Source: Prorocentrum cordatum
Taxonomy: Eukaryota; Sar; Dinophyceae; Prorocentrales; Prorocentraceae
Assembly (NCBI GenBank): GCA_963575745.1
Contig: CAUYUJ010006491.1
Span: 372,942 to 436,941 of the forward strand
Length of the DNA stretch: 64,000 nt
Direction: 5' to 3'
Shown: in pieces, positions 1 to 10,412 of the stretch
Position numbering within the stretch: the first letter of the stretch is position 1
How the letters are laid out: each line of letters begins with the position of its first letter
The notes under the pieces: model-generated
The model's input: only the letters and a program-made list of their open reading frames with translations
Database searches by the model: none
Told to the model about the DNA's origin: nothing
Position numbers and translations under genes: made by a program

Positions 1-168
1 GCTTGCCGCGTCTTCGTGGTCTTCGTCTTCGGCGCGCTCTTCTGCCTGCTCGCCTGGTCGGTTGCGTGCCGTTGCCTGCGCTGCTTTCACTTCACTTCGC
101 TACTGGCGCGGCCCGCCGTAGCGCGCTTGGCGTTCGACTTGTTTCGCGCGCCCGCAAACCAAAGATAA
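1..168 (+). CDS. possible 3' end of an unidentified protein, cut by the window edge
   Basis: Frame 1 is open from the first base to a TAA at 166-168. The peptide starts ACRVFVVFVFGALFCLLAW, a strongly hydrophobic stretch that could be a membrane segment, followed by Cys/Arg-rich and Ala/Arg-rich residues. Codons end mostly in G or C. The start lies outside the window and no family is recognised. An open frame of this length can arise by chance in GC-rich DNA. Confidence 0.2.
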   Translation, partial: ACRVFVVFVFGALFCLLAWSVACRCLRCFHFTSLLARPAVARLAFDLFRAPANQR

Positions 169-389
169 TCCCCACCAGCCCATCCACAAGAAATCGCTAG
201 GGAAGCAGGGGGTCAGGAGAGGGAGTGCGGGTGGGGGTGGCGGGACGGGGGGTGGATGGGGTTCAGGAGGAGTCAGGGGGGCTCATCTTGGGAGCCATCG
301 GTCAAGTAGGGGAATGCAATGTAATGGCCTTTGGCCTATCCCGCCACCGCGCTTGGGTTGCGGGTTGGATGTGGTTTTGAAACCTATTG

Positions 390-1010
390 GACGTTCTTTG
401 GGATCTCGTGGGGGGCCTCCCGGGGGACCTCTTAGGCCTTTGGGTGGCTTCTGGGGGGCTTTTGGGGTGCCTCTTGGGGCCTCCTGGGCGCCTCTGGGGG
501 TCTCCCGGGGGCTTGCCTCCTAGGGCCCCTAGGGGCGGAAGGCTCGGATTTTCGGTTGGTGCTCCCTCTCTTGAAATCCTTTTTGGGCCGTCTTGGGGCC
601 CTCTTCGGCCGTCTTGGGCGCCTATTGGGCCGTATTAGGGCCCTCTGGGGCCGTTTGGGTGCCCTATTGGGGGCCTCTTGTGTCGTATTGGGGCGATCTT
701 GGGGGCCCCTTGGGCCGTGTCGGAGCGTCGGGAAGCTGAACAGGTGAGAGCGCCAAAAACCTTGAACAACCTACGGTAACTCAATGATGTTTGTTTGCCC
801 CTTGGGGCCCTCTTGGGTGGCCTCTTGCAGGCCTCCCGGGGCGTCTTGGAAGCCTCTTGGACCGTCGGGGTGGCATCTTGCGCCTCTTTGGGCGATCGTT
901 CGGCGACTCGGGGCCTCCTTGGGTTGTGTTCGGGGTTTCTCGGGGCCCTCTCGGCCCGTCTTGGGGCCCTCCTGGGCACGAGCGTGTCGCGCGGGGAGAC
1001 GCGCTTGGGC
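390..1010 (+). repeat. degenerate CTTGGG-type minisatellite
   Basis: The block is built from decayed copies of a roughly 10-20 bp unit such as GGGCCGTCTTGGGG and GGGCCTCTTGGGGG. The same motif recurs at 6.56-7.66, 31.95-32.2, 41.95-42.06, 43.8-44.15 and 60.84-61.13 kb, and in reverse complement at 12.43-12.56 and 28.4-28.57 kb. Long open frames here are Gly/Leu/Trp/Ala low-complexity artefacts. Confidence 0.75.
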
Positions 1011-1029
1011 CCAGGGGGCATGCGCCGCG

Positions 1030-1944
1030 CCCCAAAAGATGTCGGAAGCTGGGGTTTGGGCCCGTTAAAGATTCTTCAGGACTGAGGACTGGGGCTGCAG
1101 GAGTTCGGCAAATGGCTCGAGGACGCGCGCTCCGTGCCTCGAGGCACGTTGGCGGATAATGTTTCCACGCCCCCCTTCGGGGCCTTCAGCATCGCATCGT
1201 GAAGCTCTCTTTGGTCGCTCTTCGGCGCACTTGGGATGGTTTTGGTACCCTCTGGGCCCCTCTTGGAGCTCTCTTGGGCCATCTACAGGCCATTTAGAGC
1301 CCTCCAAAGGCGAGAAGCTCCAACTAGAATTTGGAACGGTCTGGCCTCTCGAAGGGGTCTCAGGGAAGTATCGTGGCCGCTTGGGGGCGATATCGGAGGC
1401 TCCTTTAGTCATGTTGGAGGCTATCTTAAAACATCTTCTGCGATCTCGGCGGCCATCTTGGACTAGGTGGGACCTTCTTGGAGCCATCTTGAGCCATCTT
1501 GAACGCTCGAGCCCTTGGCGAGAGCCCCATCCAGACCAAAGGGTAGGGAGTAGGGAGGAGGGGAGCCCCTCCCTGAGAGGCCAGGAAAGGGGCAATCATC
1601 ACGAGCTCCTCGAACCGCTCACGCCCAGAGGGCCGCTGGGATTGCAGGCGCCCCGTAGCCCGAGCAAGGTAGTGCTCCAGAGCGTGGAGCGCGTCGCGTC
1701 CAGGGACGTCCCCGCTGCACCAGAGGCAGCTTGGGGGCTTTGCCCCTGATTCTCGGCCGTCCCTGTCGGTCAGCCTCATCAGATGCAGCCTGGAACCTCT
1801 CCAGCGATCCTTGCCGCTGGGAGGCCTGACAGGGTAAGCTGGCCGCACAAGCATTCGCAATACCGGTGGCTAGTTCACCTCCTCACCGGGAGGCAGGGGA
1901 CTGGTTGGGCACGAGCCGCTGCTGTCTCCACCGATCGTAGCTCT
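1030..1944. other. no recognised gene; sparse CTTGG motifs
   Basis: GC-rich sequence with scattered CTTGG/CATCTTG motifs at about 1,230-1,510, then non-repetitive sequence. Open frames on both strands lack recognisable domains. Confidence 0.5.
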
Positions 1945-2175
1945 TCTCAGGGATGGATGGATGGAGGGATGGAGGGAGGGAGAGAGGGATGGATGGATGG
2001 AGGGAGGGAGGGCGGGAGGGAGAGGAGGAGGAGGATGAGGAGGACGAGCAAGAGGAGGAGAAGGAGGATGATGAGGAGGTGGAGGAAGGAGGAGGAGAAG
2101 GAGGAGGACGGGAGGGAGGGAGGGAGGGAGGGAGGATGATAGGGAGAAGGGGGAGGAAGGAACGAATGAAGAAAT
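1945..2175 (+). repeat. purine-rich GGAT/GGGA/GGA repeat
   Basis: Starts as GGATGGATGGAGGGAGGGAG, passes through imperfect GAG/GAT triplets, and ends in GGGA tetramers. Confidence 0.9.
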
Positions 2176-2239
2176 GGACATCTTAGCGCCTCCGTATGCG
2201 AAGAGGAGCTTCTGACATGTTTTTGGCGCATGTTTGACA

Positions 2240-3470
2240 CGTTTCGTGCCCCTTCCGAGGGCTCGACCAGTGGGCCCAGTGGAAAACAAGGCCAGCGCGT
2301 GCCCATTCGGGAACACCCCTCTCACGTTTCGTGCCGCTCAGGGTGCTCGACCTGCGGCCCTAGTGGGAAAAGGTTACATGGCGTACACGGGCCCACACAT
2401 CGCCGCCCTCAGGAACCTTCACCTGCGGCCCTAGTAGGACAGGTTGCATGGAGTACGCGGGCCCATCTCAGCGCACCCCTCACACGTCTGAGGGGGTAAA
2501 CGCGCGGGCCCATTTCGGCACACCGCTAACGCGCTGCGTGCCCCCACGGAGCTCCACGTACGGCCCCCTGAGGGACAGTTGCATGGCGGTTGCGGGCTCA
2601 GATAGGCAGAGTATTCTATGTGTTCTGCCACTCAGGGAGCTCCACCTGCGGCCCCAGGGCGTACGCGGGCCCATTTCGGCATACTTATCTCCTCACACGT
2701 TCCGTGCCCTCTAGGGAACCACACGTGCGGCCCACTGGGAAAGGTGACATGACGTACGCAGGCCCATTTCGGGCCCACCTTTCGCGCCGCACAGGGAGCG
2801 CCACATACGGCCCCAGGTGGAACCATGGCGTACGCGGGCGCATGTCGGCCCACCCCTCACACGTTTTTAGGGAGTTCCACCTACGGCCCCAGGAAGAAAG
2901 GTTGCATGGTGTACGCGGCCCCATTCTGGCAGACTCCTCACACGTTTCGCAGCTCTCGGAGTCCCACCTACGGCCCATGGGGAAAGGTTACATGTCGCAC
3001 GCGGGCCCATTTCGGCACACTCCTCGCACGTGTCGCGCCCCTCAGGACGCTTCACCCACGCCCCCCTGGGGAAAGCCTGCATGGCGTGCGCGGGCCCATG
3101 CCAGCAACAATTCCTCACGTGCTTCGTATCCTTCAGAGGGCTCTATATGGCGTGCGCGGGCCCATTTCTGCGTACCTCAGGAGGGAAAGAAACACACAGA
3201 CACAATTAATCGGCGATTCCCCAGAAAATATGGGAAAATATGGGAAGTGGGGGGGAAGACAAAAACCCAGAAAACATGGGAAAATATGGGGCATCTTTTC
3301 ATTTGTGTGTATTTATTTGTGTGTCCCAGGGCCCCTTCAGTACCCCTCACACGTTTCGCCTCTGTGGCAGCTCCACGCGCGGCCCCGGTGGGAAGTGCTG
3401 CTGCCTGGCGTGCGCGGGCCTCTGTCGGCCCGGCCCTCCCAGGTGTTAAAACTTCGCCGGAGGCCCTTGA
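2240..3470 (+). repeat. ~90-bp tandem repeat array
   Basis: About a dozen diverged units. Each runs through CTCACACGTTTCG, a GGGAGCTCCACCTGCGGCCC block, GGGAAAGGTTACATGG, and GTACGCGGGCCCATTTCGGC. Unit length varies from about 80 to 100 bp. An unrelated element at 3177-3340 interrupts one unit. The frames that read through differ in each copy, so it is not treated as coding. Confidence 0.85.
3177..3340 (-). mobile_element. introner-like dispersed repeat, copy 1
   Basis: First of five copies of a ~165-bp repeat; the others start at 53134, 58889, 59241 and 59587. On the plus strand copies begin (T)CAGGAGGGAAAGAAACACA and end TTTGTGTGTCCCAGGG followed by CCTTCA, with two ATATGGGAA(A/G)-type blocks inside. 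This copy splits a unit of the 90-bp array: GTACCTC is on the left and GTACCCCTC on the right, and the unit resumes correctly. That marks an insertion with a 7-9 bp target duplication. On the minus strand the inner edge reads as a pyrimidine tract plus CTGAG, like a 3' splice site. Confidence 0.75.
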
Positions 3471-4413
3471 GCCTGCGTCTCTCGTGTATCGTCTTTCGAC
3501 ATGACCTCTGTTTCAATGTGGTAGCGGAACAGCAAAAGTAATGGTCCACGTCGGCTGCTCCGAAAAGCTCGGCCTCACCAGATGCCAACAGACGGTGGGC
3601 ATCAACCGCTGCGTCGACGAACGCGGGGTCCTGTTGACACACCGCCCTGATGCACCCCTCAGGAAGAGTCATCGTTCCCAGATCGAGCATCAACTGCAGC
3701 GCCTCGCCTGGAACGGCGACGGTCAAGTGGACGAGTGGACGAATGGAGGAAGGCAGAATGAGCTCAGGGAGGGGGTCATCGGCATTGGCAAGCGGAGGAG
3801 GGCACCTGTCCGGGCTTGACGACAAGCCGCCCGCGAGGCTTGCGCGTCGCTGTCTTCGCTTGCTGTGCCATTGCTCCGCGTCGTTGCCTTGCACTGCGTC
3901 GCTCTCTGAACCCGAAGAGGAGGAGAGGCCGCGAGAGGAGCCTGGGCGCCTCCAACTTCGGGGATGGGAGGGGGCTCCAGTCCGACAGTGTTCATCCCTG
4001 ACCTCGGCGCTTCGGATGGGCAACGTCTGGGGCGAACAGAACATGCAGGACGGCTCGTTTTCTGCCGGGTTTGGCCGTTGGAGTCCAGTTCCGGGCCCTG
4101 GTGCAACAGAGAACGATTCAGGATGACTAGCCAGTCCCAGGGAAGGGATCCAGAGGTCCAGGGGCTCGAGGGGCTCGTAAAATGCAATCGCTTTCTCGGT
4201 GGCTCCAAGGTCGCATGTGTTGGCACCTCTCACAGCGTCGTGTGTGGCGTCCTTCGCGCTTCCATACTGGCTGTTGAGGCCTGGTGTCCGCTCCTGTCTT
4301 CTCCCTCCTGCAAAAGAAAGGTCCAGAGGCCCGTGCCTCGAAGCAACCGGGCGGACTGCTTCAAGAGTCGGCACGAACGAAATGGGTACGGAAAGCATGG
4401 GTACGATGCCCAA
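3337..4413 (-). CDS. unrecognised protein, 358-residue ORF
   Basis: Longest minus-strand open frame in this region not built on simple repeats. The downstream end (about 3337-3470) overlaps the 90-bp array, so the credible coding part is about 3540-4413. It contains a Ser-rich acidic stretch followed by a helical-looking segment with VPGEALQLMLDLGTMTLPEG and AFVDAAVDAHRLLASGEAEL. Composition is balanced rather than low-complexity. No signal peptide, membrane segment or known domain was recognised. It may be an exon of an intron-containing gene or a chance frame. Confidence 0.35.
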   Translation of the reverse strand: MGIVPMLSVPISFVPTLEAVRPVASRHGPLDLSFAGGRRQERTPGLNSQYGSAKDATHDAVRGANTCDLGATEKAIAFYEPLEPLDLWIPSLGLASHPESFSVAPGPGTGLQRPNPAENEPSCMFCSPQTLPIRSAEVRDEHCRTGAPSHPRSWRRPGSSRGLSSSSGSESDAVQGNDAEQWHSKRRQRRASLAGGLSSSPDRCPPPLANADDPLPELILPSSIRPLVHLTVAVPGEALQLMLDLGTMTLPEGCIRAVCQQDPAFVDAAVDAHRLLASGEAELFGAADVDHYFCCSATTLKQRSCRKTIHERRRLKGLRRSFNTWEGRADRGPRTPGSSTSHRGRAWSCHRGETCEGY

Positions 4414-4580
4414 ACGCAGTTTCTGGTCATTTTGAGCAGGACTCGCTGTCCACGCCGCCGCGGCCTGTGTCTATTCGAGACAGAAGGCCGCCTGCCCAAC
4501 AGCGGCCGCTGTTGGCTTGGGACAACATTTGTTATTGGGCATAGTGCTCATTTTTTCGGTACCCATGTCGGGCGTCCAAA

Positions 4581-4786
4581 CAGATTGCGGGACAGGAAAA
4601 TGACCACAGCCACTGCTTCTTGTTTGCGCCGCCTTCCAGCCGGCCGAAACAGAAGCCGTGGTTGCGGTCATTTCCCTGGTGCCAAGCTCCACGAAAAATG
4701 ATCACAACCACTGCTTCGTTTCTGCCGGCTGGAAGGCGGCAACACAAGAAAAGCAGTGGCTGTGGTCTTTTTTGCGTCCCGCACAG
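4581..4786. mobile_element. foldback (inverted-repeat) element
   Basis: The two halves are reverse complements over most of their length. The left arm contains TGCGGGAC, then GACCACAGCCACTGCTT, then CGCCTTCCAGCCGGC. The right arm carries these in reverse complement, in reverse order. The arms meet around 4680. No target-site duplication was identified. No second copy was found. Confidence 0.7.
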
Positions 4787-4824
4787 ATGTGGTCCGAGCA
4801 GAAGGGGTCAGAGGATCGCGCCGC

Positions 4825-4912
4825 ATCGCAAACGCATCGCCGACGTCGCCAGGGCATCGCCAGTGCATCGCCGATGCACCGGCGATGCATCGGCGATGCG
4901 GCGCCAGCCTCC
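4825..4912. repeat. palindromic GCATCGCCGATGC repeat
   Basis: About seven imperfect copies of a CATCGCC(G)ATGC motif. Some are self-complementary, for example GCATCGCCGATGC next to GCATCGGCGATGC, so the tract can form hairpins. Isolated related motifs (GATCGCCGATGG, TATCGCCGAT) recur at 6,160-6,265. Confidence 0.75.
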
Positions 4913-4914
4913 GA

Positions 4915-5639
4915 CCCCAACTACTCGGACCCATTTAGGAGGCATCTAGTGGGCGGTCGTTCGCTAAGGAATGCGCCCATGTGGCTTCAGACCCGGGATG
5001 ATTCCTTATCTGGTGAGGGCGGCGGTGATATCCATGGCCAGGCATCAGTTGGTGTTCCATCGGCTTCCAGATCCTGGGTTCCTGATCCAATGGTTCCTTA
5101 TCCAATGCCCTCACCGTATCTCCGAGGGCTTTCCCCAAAGCTGACGCTTTACCTGGCCGCCTTCCGGAAGGCGCGACGCCTGAACTCTTGAATACCCTCC
5201 GGGAGGTCGATGCTCAGGAAGGAGAAGCGTCGTGGTCACGATTCCCCTACTGCCATCCTCCCATCCTCCAGGGGTGGTAGTGCGGTACAGGGCACGGAGG
5301 GGGTTTAGTGCGGAGCCCCCGGTGTCTGGCGTCGCGATCAAGGCACAATGTCGTGACAAATGACGACCAGAGCTCTCGCCCCCACCTCTGTGCCCGACTT
5401 GTCGAGCCGCATCCGATCCGTGAGGGTCCTGGGACCCGAGACGGGGCGAGAGACGCGGCTGTGCTTTAATTTCACGACGCCAGGGTGTCAGGCTGCGTGG
5501 AGGGGAAGGCTTGAGGTGGTGCCCACGAGGAGGTCTTTTTCCTTTCCAGCTCGAGGGGTCCAGATTCAAGCGAAGCACTGGATCGGCACTAACTTCGTCA
5601 CTGAAGCACGCGTCACCTCTAAGCTCCGCCCGAGGTTGT
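4915..5639. other. no recognised gene
   Basis: Mixed-composition sequence with small inverted and direct repeats such as ATTCCTTATC and GTTCCTTATC. Open frames on both strands show no family resemblance. Confidence 0.5.
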
Positions 5640-5830
5640 ACTCAGAGGAGGCTTATCCTACGAAGCCGACAATCGTGCACGAGGAGGTCTCCTAGAGGTC
5701 TCCGGAGGGTCTCCTCTGGAGGGGAGGTCTCCTTGAGAGACCTCCCGCCTCTGGACCTCCAGGAGGGGCCTCTCGCCCCCAGACCCTCCGGGAGGTCCAG
5801 GGGAGCGGGGGGGCGGCGGCGGCACGGGCG
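5640..5830. repeat. GAGGTCTCC / GGAGACCTC imperfect palindromic cluster
   Basis: Short repeats of GAGGTCTCC and GGAGGTCC occur in both orientations, so much of the tract can self-pair. No clean boundaries. Confidence 0.6.
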
Positions 5831-5873
5831 CGCGCTTCGGGCGCTGGAGGGCCACCCCTCACCACCCACCAAA

Positions 5874-6010
5874 CCACCCCAACCCAACCCGAAGGCTCAG
5901 ATTTACCCTCGATTTCCAGTGGGGGGGCGGTCCGGAAACATCGAGAAAACACATGTGGAACCCTTACCCCCCCCACCCGAAATTCGGGTCTTCGGGTTGG
6001 GTTGGGGTGG
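5874..6010. mobile_element. short foldback element with perfect 21-bp terminal inverted repeats
   Basis: The left end is CCACCCCAACCCAACCC plus GAAG (5874-5894). Its exact reverse complement lies at 5990-6010. The 95-bp interior contains a G-run and is not palindromic. No target duplication is clear. Confidence 0.65.
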
Positions 6011-6014
6011 TCTG

Positions 6015-6559
6015 GTAGGTAGTCAACCCCTGGGGTGCCATGTGGGTCCGGCACGCGAGTGCCAAGCGGGGGCGAGGGCCTTCCCCGTCCCCTGGGGAGG
6101 GGGTCAGGGGCAACGCTGGGGGGGGGGAGGGGGGCTCCGGGGGGAATGCATCGACCCCCGATCGCCCGCTGATCGCCGATGGAGGCCCTGTAGCCCACCT
6201 GGCGCAGGAACGTGCGGATTCGCCATCGGGGGCCTATCGCCGATCTGTTTGCGATGTATCGCCGATTCAAGCTTGATGTTTTCTCCCTGAGCTGGCCCAG
6301 ATGGGAGCGGGGGAAGACTAGGAGCCAGGCAGGTGTAGGATGAAATGTATTCTTCGGTCGTTGAAATATGCATCGAAGACGCCTACAGCGAGTCACCACC
6401 GCCCCCTGCCTTTTTGGAAGCGCCTGCGTGGTCGAAAGTTGGGTTTGAGCTTGGCCAAGCTATCGGGTCACGTGTTCCCCGAGTGGGTTTCGAAAGCCTT
6501 CGGGGAACACGGAGTCGGGCGAGCTATCGGACCAGGTGGTTTCCGAGCTTTCGGGCCTT
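6015..6559. other. no recognised gene
   Basis: Includes a G-run at about 6120, scattered GATCGCCGAT-like motifs and non-repetitive sequence up to the next CTTGG block. Confidence 0.5.
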
Positions 6560-7665
6560 CTGGAGGACGTTTCGGAGGGGTCTTGTGCCGTCTTGGAGGC
6601 CTCTGGCAAGCCTTTTGGGCAGTCTAAGGCCATCTTCAGGCCATCTGGGGCCGTCTTGGGTGCATCTTGGGGCCATCTTAGCCGTCTTGGAGGCCATCTT
6701 GGCCGTCTTGGAGGCATCTCGGAGGCCATCTTGGCCGTCTTGGATGCCATCTTGGGCGTCTTGGGCCGTCTTGGCGTCTTGTTGGGGCCCTCTTGGGGGC
6801 CTCTTGGGCTGTCATGGGGCCATCTTGGAGGCCTCTTGGGCGCTCTTGGGACGATGTTGGGGGCCTCTTGGGCCGTCTTGGGCCGTCCGAGAGCTGAAAA
6901 GGAGAAAATGCCCAAATCCTCCAAACACCGAAGTGAAATCAATGATTTTGGCCCTTTCGGGCCTTCCTGGAGGACGTCTTGGAGGGCTCTTGGGCCGCCT
7001 TGGAGGCCTCTTGCGGGCCTATAGGGTCATCTTAGGCCATCTTGAGGCCATCTTGGGCCGTCTTGGGTGCATCTTGGGGCCATCTTAGCCATCTTGACGG
7101 CCATCTTGGCCGTCTTGGAGGCATCTTGGAGGCCATTTTAGCCGTCTTGGAGGCTATCTTGGGCGTCTTGGGGGCCTCTTGGGCCGTCTTGGGGCCTTCT
7201 TGGGGCCCTCTTAGGGGCGTCTTGGGCTGTCATGGGGCCATCTTGGAGGCCTCTTGGGCGCTCTTGGGACGATGTTGGGGGCTGCTTGGGTCGTCTTGGG
7301 CGGTCGGAGAGCTGAAAAGGAGCAAAAGCCAACATCCTTCAAGAATCTTAGGAAAATCAATGATCTTAACCCTGTCGGGCCTGCCTGGAGGACGTCTGGA
7401 TGGCTCTTGGGCCGTCTTGGAGGCCTCTTGCGGGCCTATAGGGCAGTCTTGAGGCCATCTTGGGCCGTCTTGGGTGCATCTTGGGGCCATCTTTGCCGTC
7501 TTGGAGGCCATCTAGGCCGTCTTGGAGGCATCTTGGAGGCCATCTTGGCAGTCGTCGAGGCCATCTGGGTCTTCCTTGGTGCCTCTTGGGCCGTCTTGGG
7601 GCCTTCTTGGGGCCCTCTTGGGGGCCCCTTGGGCCGTCCTGGGGTCGTCTTCTGCGCCCATCAGG
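6560..7665 (+). repeat. CTTGG minisatellite organised in ~400-bp higher-order units
   Basis: Basic motifs are GGCCATCTTGG and GGCCGTCTTGG. Three higher-order units begin near 6625, 7040 and 7450. Each has the same order: a CATCTTGGGGCCATCTT segment, a TGTCATGGGGCCATCTTGG segment, a GAGAGCTGAAAAGGAG spacer and an AATCAATGAT segment; the third unit is truncated. The spacer is conserved, so amplification worked on the long unit. Confidence 0.85.
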
Positions 7666-9104
7666 TCGACCGCCGTGTCGGGATCCGCATCGATTGCGCC
7701 CGCATCCGCGGCGCCCGGCGCCCCTGTCCGACTGGTGGCCGACGAGCTGGGCGTCGTGCGGAAGGGGTCGCGCTGGGGCCTGGTTCGGGCTCCTTGCCTC
7801 TCCTCGCATCGCTGCCACCTGCAGCCGCGGTCGTGCTCACTCAGAGCGCCGCGAGAGGCGCGCGGAGTAACCAGTCGCCCTCTGCCGTGCGATGGCCGCA
7901 GCGTTTCACGACGAGTGGCGTGCTGGCCCAGAGCTGGCCGAGCTGGACCTGCGCGCCGCACAGCGCGAACGCGACCCGCGACCTGAGAAGCTCCTCGTCA
8001 ACGCGGTCGCCACCGAGCTCCAGAGGGAGCCAGAATGCTCGCCAGGTTCCCTCGCCGCTCCAAGTTCCGCATCGATGTGAACGAGCTGCGCTCAACTGCC
8101 CTCCTTATCCGGGAGGCTGCCTGCACCGACCCAGGCACTCGGCAGGTGTGCCTCCAAGACCCTCGTGTCGCCGCGGGTGCCCTCTCGAAAGGCAGGTCGG
8201 CAGCACCCGCGAGTAACGCCGTGCCCTCCCCTCCAGCCTCGGGGGCCATATTTGACCGGGGTCTGTGTGCATCCCCTCCAGAGGGAATCCCGCCGACGAT
8301 CCCACTCGCGACCGCGACATCCGCGCGCCTCTCGTTCTGGGCTCGAGCCCGGCGGGCGTCGCTGCCCGCGCTTTGGCCTGGGGCGGGGCGCCCTCCCAAG
8401 CCCGCGGCTGCTCGGAATGGGCGCGCTTGACTCTGCGCCTCTTCGCCGCTGCCGGGCTGGGCAGGGGCTGGGCAGTGGCCTCCTGCGCCTCGGTGATAAT
8501 GCTCCTCGCTGGGTGAACGCAGGTCGCGCGTTTTCTTCTTCTGGCGATGCGGCGACGGCCCGGTCAGGTGCAGCTTCGCCTGCGCGCTCTGCTTGCTGGT
8601 CGAGGCGGGCACCCCCTTTCGCGGTCTACGCCCTCGGTTGCTCGCCGCATAGTGCCGCGCCTGAGGGTGCTCAGCGCACGCTGCCGGTTCCGCGCGCGCG
8701 CCTCCGACCTGTGCGCCAGCCGAGGCCGCCCATTCTCATGCTGGCAGCGCAACTCCTTCGATGGACGTTGCCTGCAGTGCCCCCCCTGCGCTGGGGGCCT
8801 TGGCTGCTTGCGGCTGCAGGGTGTCCAGTAAGGTTGGGGGTGTCGCCCTCGCGGCGCCCAGCTCGCAATGCTGCCGCGCGTGCGCTACCGGCTGCGCCGC
8901 CACCTCGCCTCCCATGCCCGCGCTCGGCTTGGCGACGGCACCTCCGCCGAGGCGCGCGCGGGCGTTGCCGCTCGCGCCCGCCGCACGGGCGTCGCGTCTC
9001 CCCTCGCAGGGTGGGGGTCCCCGCATCTCGCTCGCGAAGCCCATATGGCTCCTCGACGCCCTCCTGGCCCTCCCGACCGAGGTCGGCTGGGCTGTGGAGT
9101 TGGT
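7666..9104. other. GC-rich block holding a decayed retroelement
   Basis: Very GC-rich, in contrast to the flanking minisatellites, and similar in composition to the retroelement at 20-23 kb. Only an RNase H remnant (8035-8330) is recognisable. The sequence before and after it may be reverse transcriptase and later modules decayed beyond recognition by eye. Confidence 0.5.
8035..8330 (+). pseudogene. RNase H domain remnant of a retroelement
   Basis: Frame 8035 reads FRIDVNELR with the family's Glu at about 8083, then VCLQDPRVAAGALSKGRS with an Asp at about 8158. In another frame at 8265 the match continues as PSRGNPADDPTRD, the terminal Asp motif of the same RNase H type. Spacing and order (Glu in an ELR motif, Asp before a KGRS motif, NPADxPSR-like end) match RNase H of dinoflagellate retroelements. 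The frame change between motifs shows it is broken. The first catalytic Asp upstream was not located. Confidence 0.6.
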
Positions 9105-9270
9105 GGACTTGGAGGGGCCCAGTCGCGGGTAGTTGGAGCGTCTGCGTTGGCCTAAGATGGCGCCAAGATGGCCCAAGAGAGCTCAAGATGACCTCCCAGA
9201 TCGCTCAAGATAGCCCTCGATGACTCAAGATAGCTCGCAACATGCCTACAAGACGCTCCAAGATCGCCCC
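9105..9270. repeat. dispersed ~165-bp repeat, copy 1
   Basis: Shares long near-identical stretches with 12929-13090, including TTGGCCTAAGATGGCGCCAA and AGATAGCTCGCAACATGCC. Both copies lie just before a GGGCTATA array, so the repeat travels with that satellite. Confidence 0.85.
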
Positions 9271-10159
9271 AAGACGGCTCCAAGTGGCCACGGAGCCTCC
9301 CAGGATGATACCAGAGAAAACCACAATCAGAGTCTTTGATGTTTTTGGGCTATATGGCTATAGGGCTATGCGGCTATTGGGCTGTAGGGCTATCGGGCTA
9401 TAGGGCTATGGGTCTATTGGGCTAGAGGGCTAGAGGGCTATAGAGCTATACGGCTATAGGGCTATAGGGCTATAGGGCTTCAGGTCTTTAGGGCTATGGG
9501 GCTATCGGGCTATAGGGCTATATAGAGCTGTAGGGATATAAGGATATTGGGCTACACGGCTATACGACTATAGGTTTATAGGGCTATAGGGCTATCGGGC
9601 TATAGGGTTTATACGGCTATACGGCTATCAAGATATAGGGCTATGGGGCTATAAGGCCATAGGGCTATTTGGGTATTTGGGTTGCAGGGCTATAGGGCGA
9701 TAGGGCTAGAGGGCTACAGGGCTATACGGAGGGATATGGGACTATAAGGCTATAGGGCTTTAGGGTTATAAGGCTACATGGCTACAGGGCTACAAGGCTA
9801 CAGGGCTACATGGCTATAGGGCTATAGGGCTATAGGGCTGTAGGGCTATGGGGCTATTGGGCTACAGGGCTATAGGGCTATACGACTATAGGGCTATAGA
9901 GATAGAGGGCTGTAGGGCTATGCGGCAATTGGGCTATAGGGCTATAGGGCTATAGGGCTATGGGGCTATAGGGCTATATGGCTATAGGGCTATAGGGCTA
10001 TAAGGCTATAGGGCTACAGGGCTAATGGGCTATAGGGCGATGGGAATATCGGGCTACATGGCTACAGGGCTATCGGGCTATAGGACTAGGGCTACCGGGC
10101 TATATGGCCATGTGGCTATAGGGCTACAGGTCTATTGGGCGATTGGGGTCTATGGGGAT

Positions 10160-10240
10160 AGGGCTATTTCCCCAATCAGTGCTTGCCTCTGTAGGGGTCC
10201 CAGCGGATTCATGTGGTTAGGTTCGGTTTGCCGCCGATTC
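10160..10240 (-). repeat. dispersed repeat (GGACCCCTACAGAGGCAAGC family), copy 1
   Basis: In reverse complement, contains the block GGACCCCTACAGAGGCAAGC with the flanking CATGAATCCGCTGG part. Copies 2 and 3 lie at 11055-11140 and 12335-12420. Confidence 0.8.
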
Positions 10241-10244
10241 TCGC

Positions 10245-10412
10245 CGCACGCCCGGGTGCCCGGGTGCTCCAGGGTGCCCGGGTGCCCGGGTGCCCGGGTG
10301 CCCGGGCGTGCCTGGGGGTGCCCGGGTGCCCGGGTGCCGTGGGTGCCGGGGTGCCCGGGTGCCCAGGTGCGCGGGCGTGCCCGGGGGTACCTAGGGGTGC
10401 CCGGGGGTGCCC
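10245..10412 (+). repeat. GGGTGCCC octanucleotide array nested in the GGGCTATA satellite
   Basis: About 18 octamers, including the variants GGGCGTGCC and GGGGTGCC. The repeat length is the same as in the surrounding array but the sequence is unrelated. Confidence 0.9.

Noticed and set aside
2240-3470. ~90-bp array as 5S rRNA or tRNA tandem genes
   Set aside because: TACGGCCCC-like words occur, but no unit has the internal promoter order or folding expected, and copies vary too much.
4825-4912. GCATCGCC repeats as a transcription terminator or attachment site
   Set aside because: Only a palindromic simple repeat; no gene end or recombinase beside it.
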